Positions 25,122 through 37,232 of a DNA stretch of 64,000 nt are shown one piece after another. Source of the DNA: Hypomyces perniciosus (taxonomy: Eukaryota; Ascomycota; Sordariomycetes; Hypocreales; Hypocreaceae); the NCBI GenBank assembly GCA_008477525.1, contig SPDT01000005.1, positions 4,464,001-4,528,000 of the forward strand, in the 5' to 3' direction. Numbering within the stretch: the first letter of the stretch is position 1; each line of letters opens with the position of its first letter. The notes beneath the pieces are model-generated. The model saw only the letters and a list, made by a program, of their open reading frames with translations, was not told the DNA's origin and made no database searches. Made by a program: the position numbers and the translations under genes.

Positions 25122-25123
<2 letters not shown>

Positions 25124-25152
<29 letters not shown>
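25124..25152. repeat. GACA microsatellite
   Basis: About seven GACA units abut the start codon chosen for the Zn2Cys6 factor at 25153. Length changes here would alter the immediate 5' leader, or the N-terminus if an upstream ATG is used. Confidence 0.85.
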
Positions 25153-25153
<1 letters not shown>

Positions 25154-28100
25154 TGACACCATTAGACGCAGAAGCCGACGGCGAACAGAGAAACCAGCCA
25201 GAGCAGCTGCCCCGGCATCAGGATACCGGTTCAGATACTGAACATGCCAGGCCAAGGCAGAGGACCAGGAGGGCGTGCGATAAATGCAGCTCTTCTAGAA
25301 CAAGATGCGATGGAGAATGGTGAGTCCCACAGGCTGCGATAAGCAAGTATTTGCTGGCAATCGAGGTGGTGCCGTATCTGACTGAGATGAAACGTTGAAT
25401 CAATCAGTCCTTGTCGCCGGTGTGAAGGTGAGTTAATCTGCATGCCTTTTCTAGAACATCTCCACATTCCATGTCTGGAGCAGGAGTCTGATCGAACAGG
25501 AGTGGAGCGCTTTTTTTCTATCCTCATCCTCTTCCTTGCCCTTGAACTTGCTGACAGTAGTTCCCTGGTCAGACTATGGATATACCTGTCGCTACAATCG
25601 AGAGGTGAAGAAAAGAGGGCGTCATCCTGCGTCTGTCTCTGCCTCCGCCTCTGGCAAGGAGAATCGGACAGAGTCATGGAATTCGTCTACTCGGCGTGAC
25701 AGGCTCCGTGACGGCCTTCGTGTTGTTCGTGACGAAATCACCAACAACACCAGCAGCAGCAATGACCATAACAATAACGCACAGGCACCATGTTCCTCCC
25801 CATCCACCACTGTATCACCGAGCATCAGCTCTGGAAGGATCCCACAACATCCGTTCCCTGACGCAATGGACACGACTACTGCCACTGAAAATGAGGATAC
25901 GACCCTACAACATGAGCATATCAGCCCAATTGAACCTCAACAAGATGTGTTGCAATCCATCTCTCAGTCCTTATCCCAAACTCAGCCTGCCGCACCACTC
26001 AGTGTGCAGTCTCTCATTCATATTGGGATCCAGCCTCCGCCACAGACACCTCAGTCCACAGCTATCGACTTATCAAGACAACTGCCGACTCCCTTGCCTT
26101 TAAGCGTTTATGATGGTCAATTCGGCGACTCAGAGGTGATCGTCTCCGACGAGAGTGCTGGATATCCATCACCGGCTTACGGTCAGGAACAAGCCAATTA
26201 CGGAGGTGGACTGCGGCACCAAGGCTCATTCAGATCGACGACCAGTCACGAGAGAACTCGGGAGTCATTCAGCACCGCTACCACTGCTCCAGATGGCCAT
26301 GGATTGTTGTCCGACTTCCCGCACAGGGCACTCACTGAAGATTGTTGCTACGAGTTCCTCAATCCTGTCCTTCCGTACATCCGCGACATCATCCCAGCCT
26401 CCGTTGCATGCGATCTCTTGGACATTTTCTTGACAGACCCTGGAAGCTCGCTTTTCCATGTCGCCTCTCCATACATCTTGACTAGGATCTATCGCAAGAA
26501 ATCTATCATGCATCCAACCAATCCGAGATACACCACACCAGCGCTCCTCGCCACAATACTGTGGTGTGTCGCACAGACTGCCGACGTCATGATGCTGCAT
26601 GTTCCTGGTTCTAGGGCCAAGGTTGTCAACGACTTGTACGACCTAGCAACTTTGCTCATATCCGAGCGGGATCCCGATAGGTGGCGGCGTATTCATGGTA
26701 AGGGACTTGGTCCTCCATTGCAAATTGTGATTCATGGCCTTGAATCGAATAAAAATTAACACTGTTCCAGGGGGTCTACGGGCGGAAAATGAGGCACCAC
26801 ATTTGCGACTCCTTGACAGAACAACCATACCAAAAATAACCGCCAACAATGAGCCCGCGGGCGATATCGACGACGTTTTGACCTTTATTCTCCTGTCTAT
26901 TGCTGTCTCGGGCTCCGATTTCAAGTCTGATTGCTACAAGTGGTGGTCCAAAGCAACAAGACTTGCCTTTGCGCTTGGACTAAACCGAGAAGATGAACAA
27001 TGCCCTGGGCTGGTATCACCATGCGCGAATCCTCTCTGTTCCTGTCGCAAGGATCAAGACGGGGTTTCTTTGCGTAGCATCGAACAACGGGAAGAGCGTC
27101 GAAGGGTGTTTTGGCTCTTGTACGCTTTGGATCGGCATCTGGCGCTGTCATTCAACACCACTCTTACCATTCCTGATTCCTGCTGTGAGGTCTATAGTAA
27201 GTGCTGAGACCATTATACGCAGTTTATGTATGAATGATGCCTAATGTGTCGCCAGTCCCATTACCTGAAGCGGTTTGGGAAAACCTCTACACAATACCCC
27301 TCAGCGAGTTGTCCATCCGAACAATGGGACCCCCGACGACAGCATCTGGATCTGGGTTCTTCGAATGCTTCTTACCTCTCATGACGATCCTCGGTGACAT
27401 TATCGAAGTGCATCACAGGCGACGACATCCAAGACTAGGAGCTCTTGACGACTCACATTCTGTAGCCGTCATCCAGGAGCTACTAGCAAATTACGAGCTC
27501 AGCCTGGAAGCGCTGTCTACTGAGGACGGCGTCGTCAGTGAATTGATGTCATTGTCCTTGAGTGGTCCAAGAAGTATAGTTAGTGGCATGCCGCCGAGGC
27601 CATCAATTCCACAACCTATCCCGCCTTCGACTGCATCATACGACCCGGTCGACCCGTCAAGGGCACGACTGGCAAAGGCTTACAGTACGCACATACTGCA
27701 TGTTCTGCACGTGCTGCTTCATGGCAAGTGGGATGCTATATCTATGTTAGACGATGGTGATGACTGGATTACATCGACACGGTTCAACGAGTGTGCAGCT
27801 CACGCCATTTCGGCCTCGCAGTCGGTCTCGACAATCTTGACTATTGACCCGGAGCTGACCTTCATGTCGTATCTGTTTGGGATCTACCTACTGCAAGGAA
27901 GCTTCATCCTGCTCCTATTTGCAGACCGGATGCCACAATTGGGCCCGAACGAGTCGGTCGCACAGGCCTGTGAGAATATTATTCGGGCACACGAGGTGTG
28001 CGTCGTCACGCTGAGTACAGAATTTCAGGTACGATGACAAGACCCGCATTTCCCTACAGACATAGAGGCAAAGAAGCTGACATGCATATCTAGAAAAACT

Positions 28101-28234
28101 TCCGCAAAGTGTTGAGGTCGACGCTTTACAGTGTACAAGGTGCTGGAACAACGAATTGGGATGAGCACCGGTCGCGGCGCAGAGCGTTATCTTTGTACCG
28201 ATGGACAAAGGGGGCAAAAGGGTTGGCTTTATGA
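25153..28234 (+). CDS. Zn2Cys6 transcription factor, XlnR-like
   Basis: Nuclear DNA-binding regulator. Six exons (25153-25319, 25408-25427, 25573-26697, 26771-27196, 27256-28028, 28094-28234) give about 883 residues with consistent phases. The zinc cluster is spread over the first three exons, with Cys at about residues 42, 45, 52, 58, 61 and 68 (CX2CX6CX5CX2CX6C) followed by the basic linker NREVKKRGR. A seventh Cys at residue 56 is created at the exon 1-2 junction. A Gln/Pro/Ser-rich stretch precedes the fungal regulator domain (REERRRVFWLLYALDRHLALSF). The C-terminal NFRKVLRSTL...LSLYRWTKGAKGLAL resembles the ending of XlnR/AraR-type regulators. It lies 1.2 kb upstream of, and points toward, a GH95 fucosidase gene, its most obvious candidate target. 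Exon 2 is only 20 bp. Confidence 0.87.
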
Positions 28235-29455
28235 AGATATCAGATTATTGGACTCATAGACTGTTGCCATTAAAGACTGGAATTTGGGTATATTCCTGCT
28301 TGCCTGTCTTCATCACTCTATTCCCCACTCACACACATACATACATAATATATATCCCGCACTTGGCGGACTGTGTGCAGGCGCCTAGAGCTTTTCCTGT
28401 CGTCATAATAAATTCGTCGTATGATTCTACTCCAAGAAAAAAGCGTCTAAGGGGAGGGGGGAAGGGGGGGGGTGGAGAAGAATATGGGGAAAATACAGAG
28501 AGTTGTGGGCAAAGTCGCGATTGGTTCTGTCAGCCCCATATTAGGCATTAGTATACATAGGTAGGTAGAAGATCTTCTCTCTTCTTGGACTGCATTCTCC
28601 CGACGGATATTTATTCACTCTGCAAAGCACTATTCCATTGGCGAATGTGTATACAAGCTTGTACTACTAATATTCCGTGTTGCAGTAGTACTAAGAGTAC
28701 TTCGTAAAGCACTCGCATTTTGAGTCGGACAATTCTATAGACGATTCCGGGGAAATATGAAAGCCGCACCCCCCTGCTTCGTTCCCCACAGTCTATCGGT
28801 TGATTCCTCGGCAGATATCAAGCCTCGAGGTTCTCCATACATTGGCTCTCCCCTATGTGGCGTATTTAAGCGTGAATTTTAAGAAAATAGACGGCCATCG
28901 AAGAGCTGGTCCTAATGGTACGGAACGTCATCCGTTTGCCGCTGAAAGTCCCCATTCGCCATATGCCCTCGATCTGGTTGCCATCGAGTTCTTCCCCGCG
29001 TTTATTTTCTGTGGGGTAGCTAAGACGATGATCCTCCTCATACTATTAACTAGTTCTCACCCAAGACAGTCGTATTGATGATGGGTTTGTCTCCAATGAA
29101 TCGTCAATGTAACCCAAGCCGTGGGTAAACAGTCCCCTCGAGTGAGAACGAATTACCGAAGGATACGTCTTTCTGCACCCAAAAGCAAGCCTATTTTCTC
29201 TTCCCCCTGGCCAATGCCAAGTGACTAGATTGGCAGGTTGCCTATTTGCTGTCCCGATTTTTTCTCCATTGAGGTATAACACCTCGACCCTAGAGCTCAT
29301 GATGCTGGGCAACTTTTTTATACCCGTCGCTTTTCGACTCATCGACGGAGTATAAGAAATCGCTTTGCCTCCTCCCCTCCCTGATCCCACTGTTGCATCG
29401 CATCGCAGATCAGTGTCCATCAAATCGGTTTTCTTCTCCGCATATCGCGAGGGTC
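28235..29455. other. Spacer between regulator and fucosidase gene
   Basis: Contains the 3' end of the regulator transcript and the fucosidase promoter. A purine-rich G-run lies near 28450-28480 and one TACTTCGTA near 28698. No gene seen. Confidence 0.45.
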
Positions 29456-32099
29456 ATGATGTACCCAGCTACGTCAGGGCTCTTGCCCGTCCTCTCCATG
29501 CTTGCCGTGGCTGAGGCGAGGTCTTTTTGGTCTTCATCTCCCGCAACGTTCACACAGAACCCCAGCAGCAATGACTACCTTCTGAAGTCAGGGTATCCAG
29601 TTGGAAATGGCAGACTAGGAGGTTTGTTTTGAGTTTCGACTTCAGTGACGAATAAAAAATAACAAGACTGTTGTAGCTATACAGTTTGGTCCACCAGGTG
29701 CGGAGAAGATTAACTTGAACATTGACTCCCTCTGGGCTGGAGGACCATTTGAGAGCTCGGTACGTCTACACCCATCAACTTTACCCATTGGACTACGTCT
29801 GACTGAAGTCAATGACTCTAGAGCTATAATGGCGGCAATCCCTTGCAAGCGAAGCACGAAGCTCTTCCTGCAATTCGAGAGCTCATCTGGAAGGATGGCA
29901 CTGGCAGTACGTACTGACATTGCCCCAATAAGTTCGAAGCGTTCAGGTTCAGCTAACTCTTTTGCCCACAGACGTTGATGCCTTGCTCGGATCTGGTAGC
30001 AACTTTGGCGCCTACCGCACTCTCGCTAACCTGACTGTCACCATTGCTCACGGTCCCTCATACAGGAATTATAAGAGAACTCTTGACCTGGAGCGCGGCA
30101 CCTACGAGACCACATACCAGGTTGATGGAGCCAAGTATACCACTAACTTGTACTGCTCCTACCCGGCTCAAGTCTGCGTCTACCGGGTCTCCTCGAGTAA
30201 AGACCTGCCCGCCGTCAGCGTTACCTATGAGAACCAACTCATCGACCAATCTCTTATCACTTCGAGCTGCAATGCTCAGCAGGCTCGTTTCACCGGCTAC
30301 ACTCAGGTCGGACCTCCTCAAGGCATGAAGTTCGACTCAATTGCCCGAATTGGTGGCGGCAAGTTCAAGACGGATTGCTCCAAGGCCGGTGTCCTGAAGA
30401 TCACCCCCGCGAAGGGACAGAACAGCCTGTTCGTAGTCATTGGCGCGGGCACGAACTTTGACCAAACCAAGGGCAATCTTGAGAACAACTTCAGCTTCAA
30501 GGGCGAGGATCCCGCTGCCCACGTCGAATCCGTCACTGCCGATTCTTCGGGCCAGTCCTATCGGAGTCTCGAGAGCAAACACCTCGCGGACTACCAAGCC
30601 CTCTTCGGCGCCTTCTCGCTTGACTTGCCCGACACCAGGAAATCTGCTAATAAGGAGACTGCGGGCATCTTTGCCAACTACAGGACCAACACCGCCGGCG
30701 ATCCATACCTAGAGAACCTTCTGTTTGACCTGGGCAGGTACATGCTCATAACCTCATCGCGTGAGAACTCCCTTCCCGCCAACCTGCAGGGTCGCTGGAC
30801 GGAGCAGCTCTATCCCGCATGGAGCGCCGACTATCACGCCAACATCAACACCCAGATGAACTACTGGATGGCTGACCAGACCGGCCTGTCGAGTCTTTCA
30901 ACACCCCTCTGGAACTACATGCAGCACAATTGGGTTCCCCGAGGAACTGAGACTGCCAAGTTGCTGTATGGCGCTCCTGGTTGGGTTGTACACAATGAGA
31001 TGAACATTTTTGGCCACACTGGAATGAAGGACGGTACAACCTGGGCGAACTGTACGTGGGATTGCAAACAACTTACCATGTCGTGCACCATCTGACTGAC
31101 CCTGATACAGACCCTGCTGCGGCTGCTTGGATGATGCTGCACGTTTGGGACAACTTCGAATATACCCAAGACGTCAACTGGCTCCGCAACCAAGGATACC
31201 CTCTCCTTAAGGGCGTCGCAGAGTTCTGGCTGTCCCAGCTGCAAAAGGATATCTTCTTCAATGATGGCACACTCGTCGTCAACCCCTGCAACAGCCCCGA
31301 ACACGGCCCAACTACATTTGGCTGCACCCACTACCAGCAGGTCATCTTCCAGGTCTTTGACGCTGTCCTGGCTGCTAGCACTCTCGTCGGAGAGAAAGAC
31401 AGGGCATTCCTCAAGGACCTCTCTGACAAACTAGCCGCTCTGGACCACGGTGTGCACATCTCCAACTGGGGCGGTATCAAGGAGTGGAAGCTCCCCGACT
31501 CCTACGGCCATGACGGGCCCAACACCCACCGCCACCTGTCTCACCTCGTCGGCTGGCATCCTGGCTACTCCATCGCCTCCTTTGACGGCGGCTACACCAA
31601 CGCGACCATCCAGAAGGCCGTCGCCACGACGTTGGAGTCCCGCGGCCCGGGTAATGCCGACGATGCCAACTCCGGATGGGAGAAGGTCTGGCGCTCAGCG
31701 TGCTGGGCTCGCTTGAACAACACAGAGCAGGCATACTTTGAGCTGCGCTACGCCATCGAGATCAACTTTGCCGCCAACGGCTTCTCCATGTATGAGGGAC
31801 TGTTGGCGCCCTTCCAGATTGATGCCAACTTTGGCTTTGGCGGAGCAGTGCTCAGCATGCTGGTTGTTGATCTGCCGGTTCCGCATACGGTTGATGCCAA
31901 CAAACCGCGAACTGTGGTGCTTGGACCTGCAATCCCAGCGGCTTGGGGTGGAGGCAGTGTCAAGGGCCTGAGGCTCAGGGGAGGCAAGTCTGTGGACTTT
32001 AGCTGGGGCAAGGATGGAAAGGTGAAGAGCGCGACTCTGCGCGGCTCTGGCAAGCCTGTGATTTTGGTCAATGTCGATGGCAAGGTTCTGGCGAAATAG
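29456..32099 (+). CDS. Secreted alpha-L-fucosidase, GH95
   Basis: Inverting glycoside hydrolase expected to release alpha-1,2-linked L-fucose, for example from xyloglucan or glycans, outside the cell. Five exons (29456-29621, 29677-29759, 29822-29906, 29972-31051, 31111-32099) give about 800 residues, the usual GH95 length. A signal peptide covers roughly residues 1-22 ([16 protein letters not shown]). Family landmarks are [16 protein letters not shown] near the N-terminus, [23 protein letters not shown] with the Asn pair that activates water in GH95, [14 protein letters not shown] spanning the last intron, and NSPEHGP containing the likely acid Glu. GC-rich third codon positions in exons 4-5 suggest strong expression. 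Exons 2 and 3 are under 90 bp. Substrate linkage is inferred from the family. Confidence 0.94.
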
Positions 32100-32844
32100 A
32101 GGCGCGCGGAGGTTGAGACGTCGGCTCTGTCTTTTTCCCCCTGTCTTTCCTTTTTCTTTGTATATAGTGGAAAGCCTTCATATGTGAAATTGATGAGCCT
32201 CACGCAAGAATACCACTGCCAATTCTTTCTTGGTATGCAAATATTGGTGATGGTGTTGGCTTTGAGCCTCTGATGTTCGGAGATGGCATGTGGCAGTTTG
32301 GCATCGGGGGAAATGTTACACCGTCTCCGTCTGGGTGACAGAAAGAGGGCGACACAGGGTAAGATATTGTGACCAAGGACTCGGCATAAACTCCACAATA
32401 ATGACGAAAGCTACATAATATTTATATCTGATTGGCTTCCTAACCTTTGAGATGATTTTGAATATTTTTATAGATTTTAGTAAGCAACTAAGCTGTTGTT
32501 CTATGCGCTATTACAACTCCTCTGTGTTAGGGCATGTTCCGCGTTTTGCTCACCCCCCGGAGGCTCACGCCAATGCGAATGCGAGAAGTCAGCTAATTCT
32601 TGATGATGCTCTGTTTCTTTAATTACTAAGATGAGACCTGCTGCTTTTTGTGTTTAATGATCGGAGCGATTCATGCAAAACGCCTGTATGTGCGAAGTGG
32701 CTCACCAAATTGTTGAAAAGTGCCGGGCTTTAAACAGCTCGAAACATATCCCTCTTCCCACATAAACTGCTCGCAACACTGGCCTTCCACACCAGCCTTC
32801 CACACCAGGCACAGTTCACCAAAAAGACACGACGACAGGCCAAT
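32100..32844. other. Spacer, no gene seen
   Basis: 3' flank of the fucosidase gene and promoter of the following membrane-protein gene. Confidence 0.45.
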
Positions 32845-33886
32845 ATGTCCGGTGCATCCAATGCTCGGCCACTGGCCATCTTCACAGGTTACATGCTCAC
32901 GGCCTCAGCGCTCACTGTGAGATGCATAGGCATCATTCTCCAAGGGAGCAAATCTGCGACCTCAAAGTCCAAGGATAACCGTCGGCGTCAAGCATCTGCC
33001 AGCACTTTCGCAGTCTTCAGCGTGCTCGCCGCATTCAGCCTCGCAACTACTTGGTATCACATGTTCTGCTATTTCCGCTGGTCGTATCTCGACTGGGCGT
33101 CGTCAAAGGGACTGAACACATATGGCGACTCAGCCAACACACTGCTGCTGGGTGACTGGCTTCGTGACACCTCCCTTTTCAAACAAGCCTGGGCTTCAAC
33201 CTTGGAAACTGCTCCGCGCGCATGGTGGTCTCTTCAAATCTTCGGCTTCTGTGCAAACTGGAGCGTCATGCTGGCCGTGCAAGGTGAGCCATTCTGACAT
33301 ATGTATATCTGGAACAAACCATGGCTTCTAACATTGGTTGGTCTCAGCGCGGAAGCGGAGCATTCACCAAGCATGGGCATTCATGCTTCTCGGTCAAATC
33401 GTGGCCATCTCATTTGCGATGAATCTGTCGTTCCTGGCCGTTCTTGTCCGGGACACCCAATCCGCATCGGCCACAGGTCCTGTGAAGGAACGCCGTCTCA
33501 GCAGCACTCGATTCTGGCACATCGGCATCCTTGCGCTCAATGTCAGTTGGGCCCTTGCCATTCCTGAGAGCTTCGGACAGCCTTGGTTCTTATGGCTTCT
33601 TCTTGGACCGCACTTCCTCGCCTTCCTGCCGTTACTCTTGGACGGCATTGGGCTGAAGGGAGCGTCATCGCGGGTGCAAGACCTCGCTGAGCCAGTCTGG
33701 TTTGTTCGTCTCACCGTGATGGCAGCTATTGTGTCGACTGCGACAGTCAAAGTCATGGGTCAGTATGGACAAGTATGGATCGTTGGCCAAACACTCCACG
33801 AGCACCCCGCCGTCAGTAGTGTAGGTTGGGATGTCATTTGCTGTTGGATAAGCTTGGCAGCTTGGTCGATTCTAGGCGAGAGCTGA
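32845..33886 (+). CDS. Integral membrane protein of unknown function
   Basis: Two exons (32845-33283, 33348-33886) joined in phase give about 325 residues. Hydrophobic segments occur near residues 12-32, 52-72, 128-145, 152-175, 207-222, 226-245, 270-285 and 300-320, suggesting about seven or eight membrane spans. Short basic loops include QGSKSATSKSKDNRRR near residue 40. No catalytic motif is visible and no signal peptide beyond the first helix. It has the look of fungal polytopic hypothetical proteins near lineage-specific regions. Function not assigned. Confidence 0.75.
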
Positions 33887-34574
33887 GATTGACTCATAAC
33901 ACTCGAAACATAAGGATAAATACAGTATAAATACGATCGACTGCATGCTTTCACTGACAAGGCCTAGGCCATCTTGCCATCCTATCGTGCTGTTTCGCTC
34001 CACCATGTCGCCCAGGTGATCCTCACCGATCCAATGCCATTCGTATATCTTACTTGCATTTTCCCAGGGCATTTACTGGCAGTGGGTGGCGGTGTGACCC
34101 ATTACATGACTGACATTGTATCTAGCTGTGTGATAGCCTGGCCTGGGTCGTGACAAGGGGCAGCCTAGCATCAGGCACATGATTCCCTTTCTTACAGGCC
34201 TTTTAAGGTTATAAAGTCTTTATGTTAGCTAAATAAAAATTGAACATAAATTTATTAATACCATCCCGTTGAGATCCAACTTACTCCGCGCTCTCCGAGA
34301 CCTACGGGGGCAAATTTGCTAGTATCACACTTAAAACTTGCGCCGACCACCCATTGCATCATTGACCATGACAACTTGCCCAGCCCAAGAACTAACCAAT
34401 TTGTGTTAGGCATCAATATATGGACTTGTCTCCCATACAGGAGGAGTACGGACAACTTGAGTGGGACCGGGAGCCGGCTGACGTGGTGACACCAAGTTGC
34501 CTTCAATGTTACGATTAGAAGGCACTGCTGTCAGAACGGCTTGATTGAAAGCAAAATGAAAAAAAGCCATTGGC
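33887..34574. other. Spacer, start of the decayed island
   Basis: No intact gene. A minus-strand frame at 34255-34506 has no recognisable domain. Confidence 0.4.
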
Positions 34575-35275
34575 CACTATTCAGCTAGATCTAGGCCTGG
34601 AGGGTCTTTTGGATCGGCATAGAAGGCACCTTCGAGCTTCTCAATTACTCTACAACGCTCCTCCATGCTATATGTATTATGAACCATGCCGATACCCTTT
34701 CCCATTATTCACTTCGACCTGGTTTTAGAACCCACACTCCACCCGTAGCTGGCAAACCAACTTTTATGTAGACCTCATTAAGAAGCGGGACTGCAATAAG
34801 TGATATATAATATTCGTATTCGTCTTCCCACCACTTGGCCCCTAATTGGCGCACTGCGGTCCCCAGCATTAATACCGAGTACCGAACATCTAATAATCTA
34901 CAAAAACTGCAAGCCAACGAAGAATACTCACTTCTATTGAAGTGCACCTCCTCTTCAGAGCTAGACCCTGGTCGCTCTGTGTTGTTAAAATCGATCTATG
35001 CCCAGAAAGTCGAGCTCGACACCATAGCAAGGCCACAGGAGTAGATACCACCCTTTGACGGCCACCCGTGGACTGATACGCCACTACTGGGCCCGAACTT
35101 GGCTCTGAACTGGCGAGGGGGAGTAGGGCAGTGCGGATGTGCAGTTTTTGCTCCCATAATTGTGCCTGTTGGTGCTGAGCTTGGCTGATGATACATGTGG
35201 AGAAATTGAGATAGTGCCCAATGTGCAACTACGAGTACATACTATTGCAGGAACAAGGAGAAGTAGAAGCAGCAT
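34575..35275 (-). pseudogene. Probable decayed gene of unknown family
   Basis: On the minus strand there is protein-like sequence in more than one frame. From the 3' side, a run ending EKLEGAFYADPKDPPGLDLAE and stop is preceded, in a different frame, by KWWEDEYEYYISLIAVPLLN and VGLPATGGVWVLKPGRSE. Further upstream ATG-LLLLLLVPAI followed by a GTATGT donor could be an old signal-peptide exon. The frame change near 34700-34710 and internal stops argue for a relic. I do not recognise the family. Confidence 0.35.
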
Positions 35276-35647
35276 TGTGGACTTTGCCGGTTTGCGTATA
35301 ATAGTAAAGGATCTAAGTGAGCCACGGACTTGAGAGAATTGAAGAGCCGTTTTAAGTGCGCAGATATAGATTATTTAGCTCCATAACCAAATACAAATCA
35401 ACAAATATTATTTTTTCCATTAGTATCTACGAAGTGACTAGCATACTGACTGACTGTGTTTGTTTTGTTTAGCCTTCACAATAATACTCCACATTACCTA
35501 GGATTAAAGATATAAATAACATTATGACATGCTACGAGTACACATTGTCGCCTAGGGCCCGTGTGGCCAACCCCAGAAAATATATAGGATATGAGCGTTG
35601 TTGATCCTGTTTCTTCACCCTGCCTGAGCCCAACTCCGACATAGGAT

Positions 35648-36142
35648 ATGGCGATATATAGTGATACCAACTGCACCAGCGAGAGTTACTACGTGCCTGA
35701 GGGTCACAACCCGGATTCCCCGACCGCGCCGTGTCTAGTTCTCCAGGGTGGACTTAGTACCGATCCAGCCAACAGTGCGTGGTGTTGGTTCACCCATGGT
35801 GGCAACAGCTGGACCAAATGTGATGATGGCACGATGACACAACCGCTATCGTGGAGGGTTATTGGCGGTACCTGCGCCGCATATAGCAATGACCAGTGCT
35901 TTTTGGCCAGCATCTCTAATGCCTATACTCATAGTCAAGGCTACCACAACTATAACGCCACTAATTCTGACACAACGACTTGGGTAGCTGTGAATTGTGA
36001 TGCCAACTCCGATTCTCTGTGGCGACTGGCATCCAGTGCCCCGATGAAAGGCAATGACGCGGGAGCCTGGGCGAGACCAGGCGCAATGGCATCTATTTCG
36101 GATGTCCCTACGGCTGTGGCGACGACGACGTCCCCAGGCTAA
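35648..36142 (+). CDS. Cysteine-containing orphan frame, possibly a gene fragment
   Basis: A 164-codon open frame with seven cysteines and many Ser, Thr, Asn and Trp residues, in the style of extracellular fungal proteins (for example CTSESYYVPEG, WCWFTHGG, TCAAYSNDQC). It lacks a signal peptide at the only nearby ATG, so a 5' exon may be missing or lost. No family was recognised. The surrounding 34-40 kb stretch holds relics, so this may also be a fragment. Confidence 0.35.
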   Translation: MAIYSDTNCTSESYYVPEGHNPDSPTAPCLVLQGGLSTDPANSAWCWFTHGGNSWTKCDDGTMTQPLSWRVIGGTCAAYSNDQCFLASISNAYTHSQGYHNYNATNSDTTTWVAVNCDANSDSLWRLASSAPMKGNDAGAWARPGAMASISDVPTAVATTTSPG

Positions 36143-37232
36143 CCTTACTGTCATAAAAACCGCTGACACCATGGGGCCAACAGCTGTAGGCATCAGTATC
36201 AAGGTGGCGGAAACAAAATCAAGGCCACCTCGGCATGCATAAAGATCCAGCATCTAGAATACAACTGATATGAAATAAATGATACATCTATAATCTCATG
36301 GTAAAGGGGGTTATAGGTTATCTTTAGTGATTGAGGATCAGAGGCTGGATCAAACAATAGAGAGATATAGAAGGGGTCCGCCCTTCCCTTGGGAAACAGT
36401 AGCCAGGTCAAGTATACAATAGACGGCCAGGCGAGCCAAACCTCAGGAGGTTTCAATCACTACTTGGACAAAGCTCCTTGTCCATATCCTAATACAAGCC
36501 ACTAACTTGCAGATTAGGAGGTATGTCGTTTATTGTTGTCCCAGCCTCCAGCGCCATCGGGTGATCCAAACCCAGGGACTATACAGCCAGCACACTGATT
36601 TCACTGCCAATTGCGACCAGTATAGGTGCTTTATCTATGCTCAAAACCACATGGAGCTGCTCCTCGAGTGTGTCAACATCACACTTAAGATAGGGGCACT
36701 GTTCGAAATCCATCATTTCCCGGTACAGCAAGACAGATCTTGGCTTCAACCATATGTAAATAGGTGTGGGCGCATTCAAGGCACGGGTAGCGGTTTATAA
36801 TACGGATAATGGATGACAAGAAGGCTAAGCCGACGCTAATAGACTGGATATACGACCTGCGGATATACGGCATGCATATCCAGTTCAATTTAATAACGGG
36901 TGGCAGTATTGACTGGGAGGCCGAGTGAGTTTTACACTGGCGAGTTCAGTTCATAATAAGCTAGCTATTGGAAATACTGCAGTTCCCAAATCTGATAACA
37001 CTTCGTATTAATAAGATACAGTATTTATTAATAAGGGTTAGTGCTGATAAAATTTCGTATTCATAAAACCCAGTATTAAAAGAGTTTAGTATTCAATATA
37101 TTATAAAGTCTTAGATGTACGGAGTACATAAAGTAAAGACAGTCACGGAGTACCTCTATATTGTAAAAGGTAGCCCACTAGGATACCTACTGCTATTACT
37201 CTCACTACCTTCTCTTTTGCACCTTATTCACT
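36143..37232. other. AT-rich spacer in the decayed island
   Basis: No intact gene. Both strands of 36507-36800 carry short protein-like frames that cannot both be real. A TACGGAGTA lies near 37118. Confidence 0.4.

Larger units (their letters stand above)
23433..25152. other. Gene-poor AT-rich island, right part
   Basis: No supported gene. It contains a TTTA tetranucleotide run near 24120-24140, several TACGGAGTA/TACGAAGTA words, and the promoter of the Zn2Cys6 factor at its right end. Confidence 0.45.

Noticed and set aside
24949..25152. Longer N-terminus for the Zn2Cys6 factor from an upstream ATG
   Set aside because: The added residues include the translated GACA microsatellite and spacer words and lack protein character; ATG at 25153 is preferred.
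31748..32398. 216-codon minus-strand frame across the fucosidase 3' end
   Set aside because: Antisense shadow of the GC-rich fucosidase exon plus 3' UTR.
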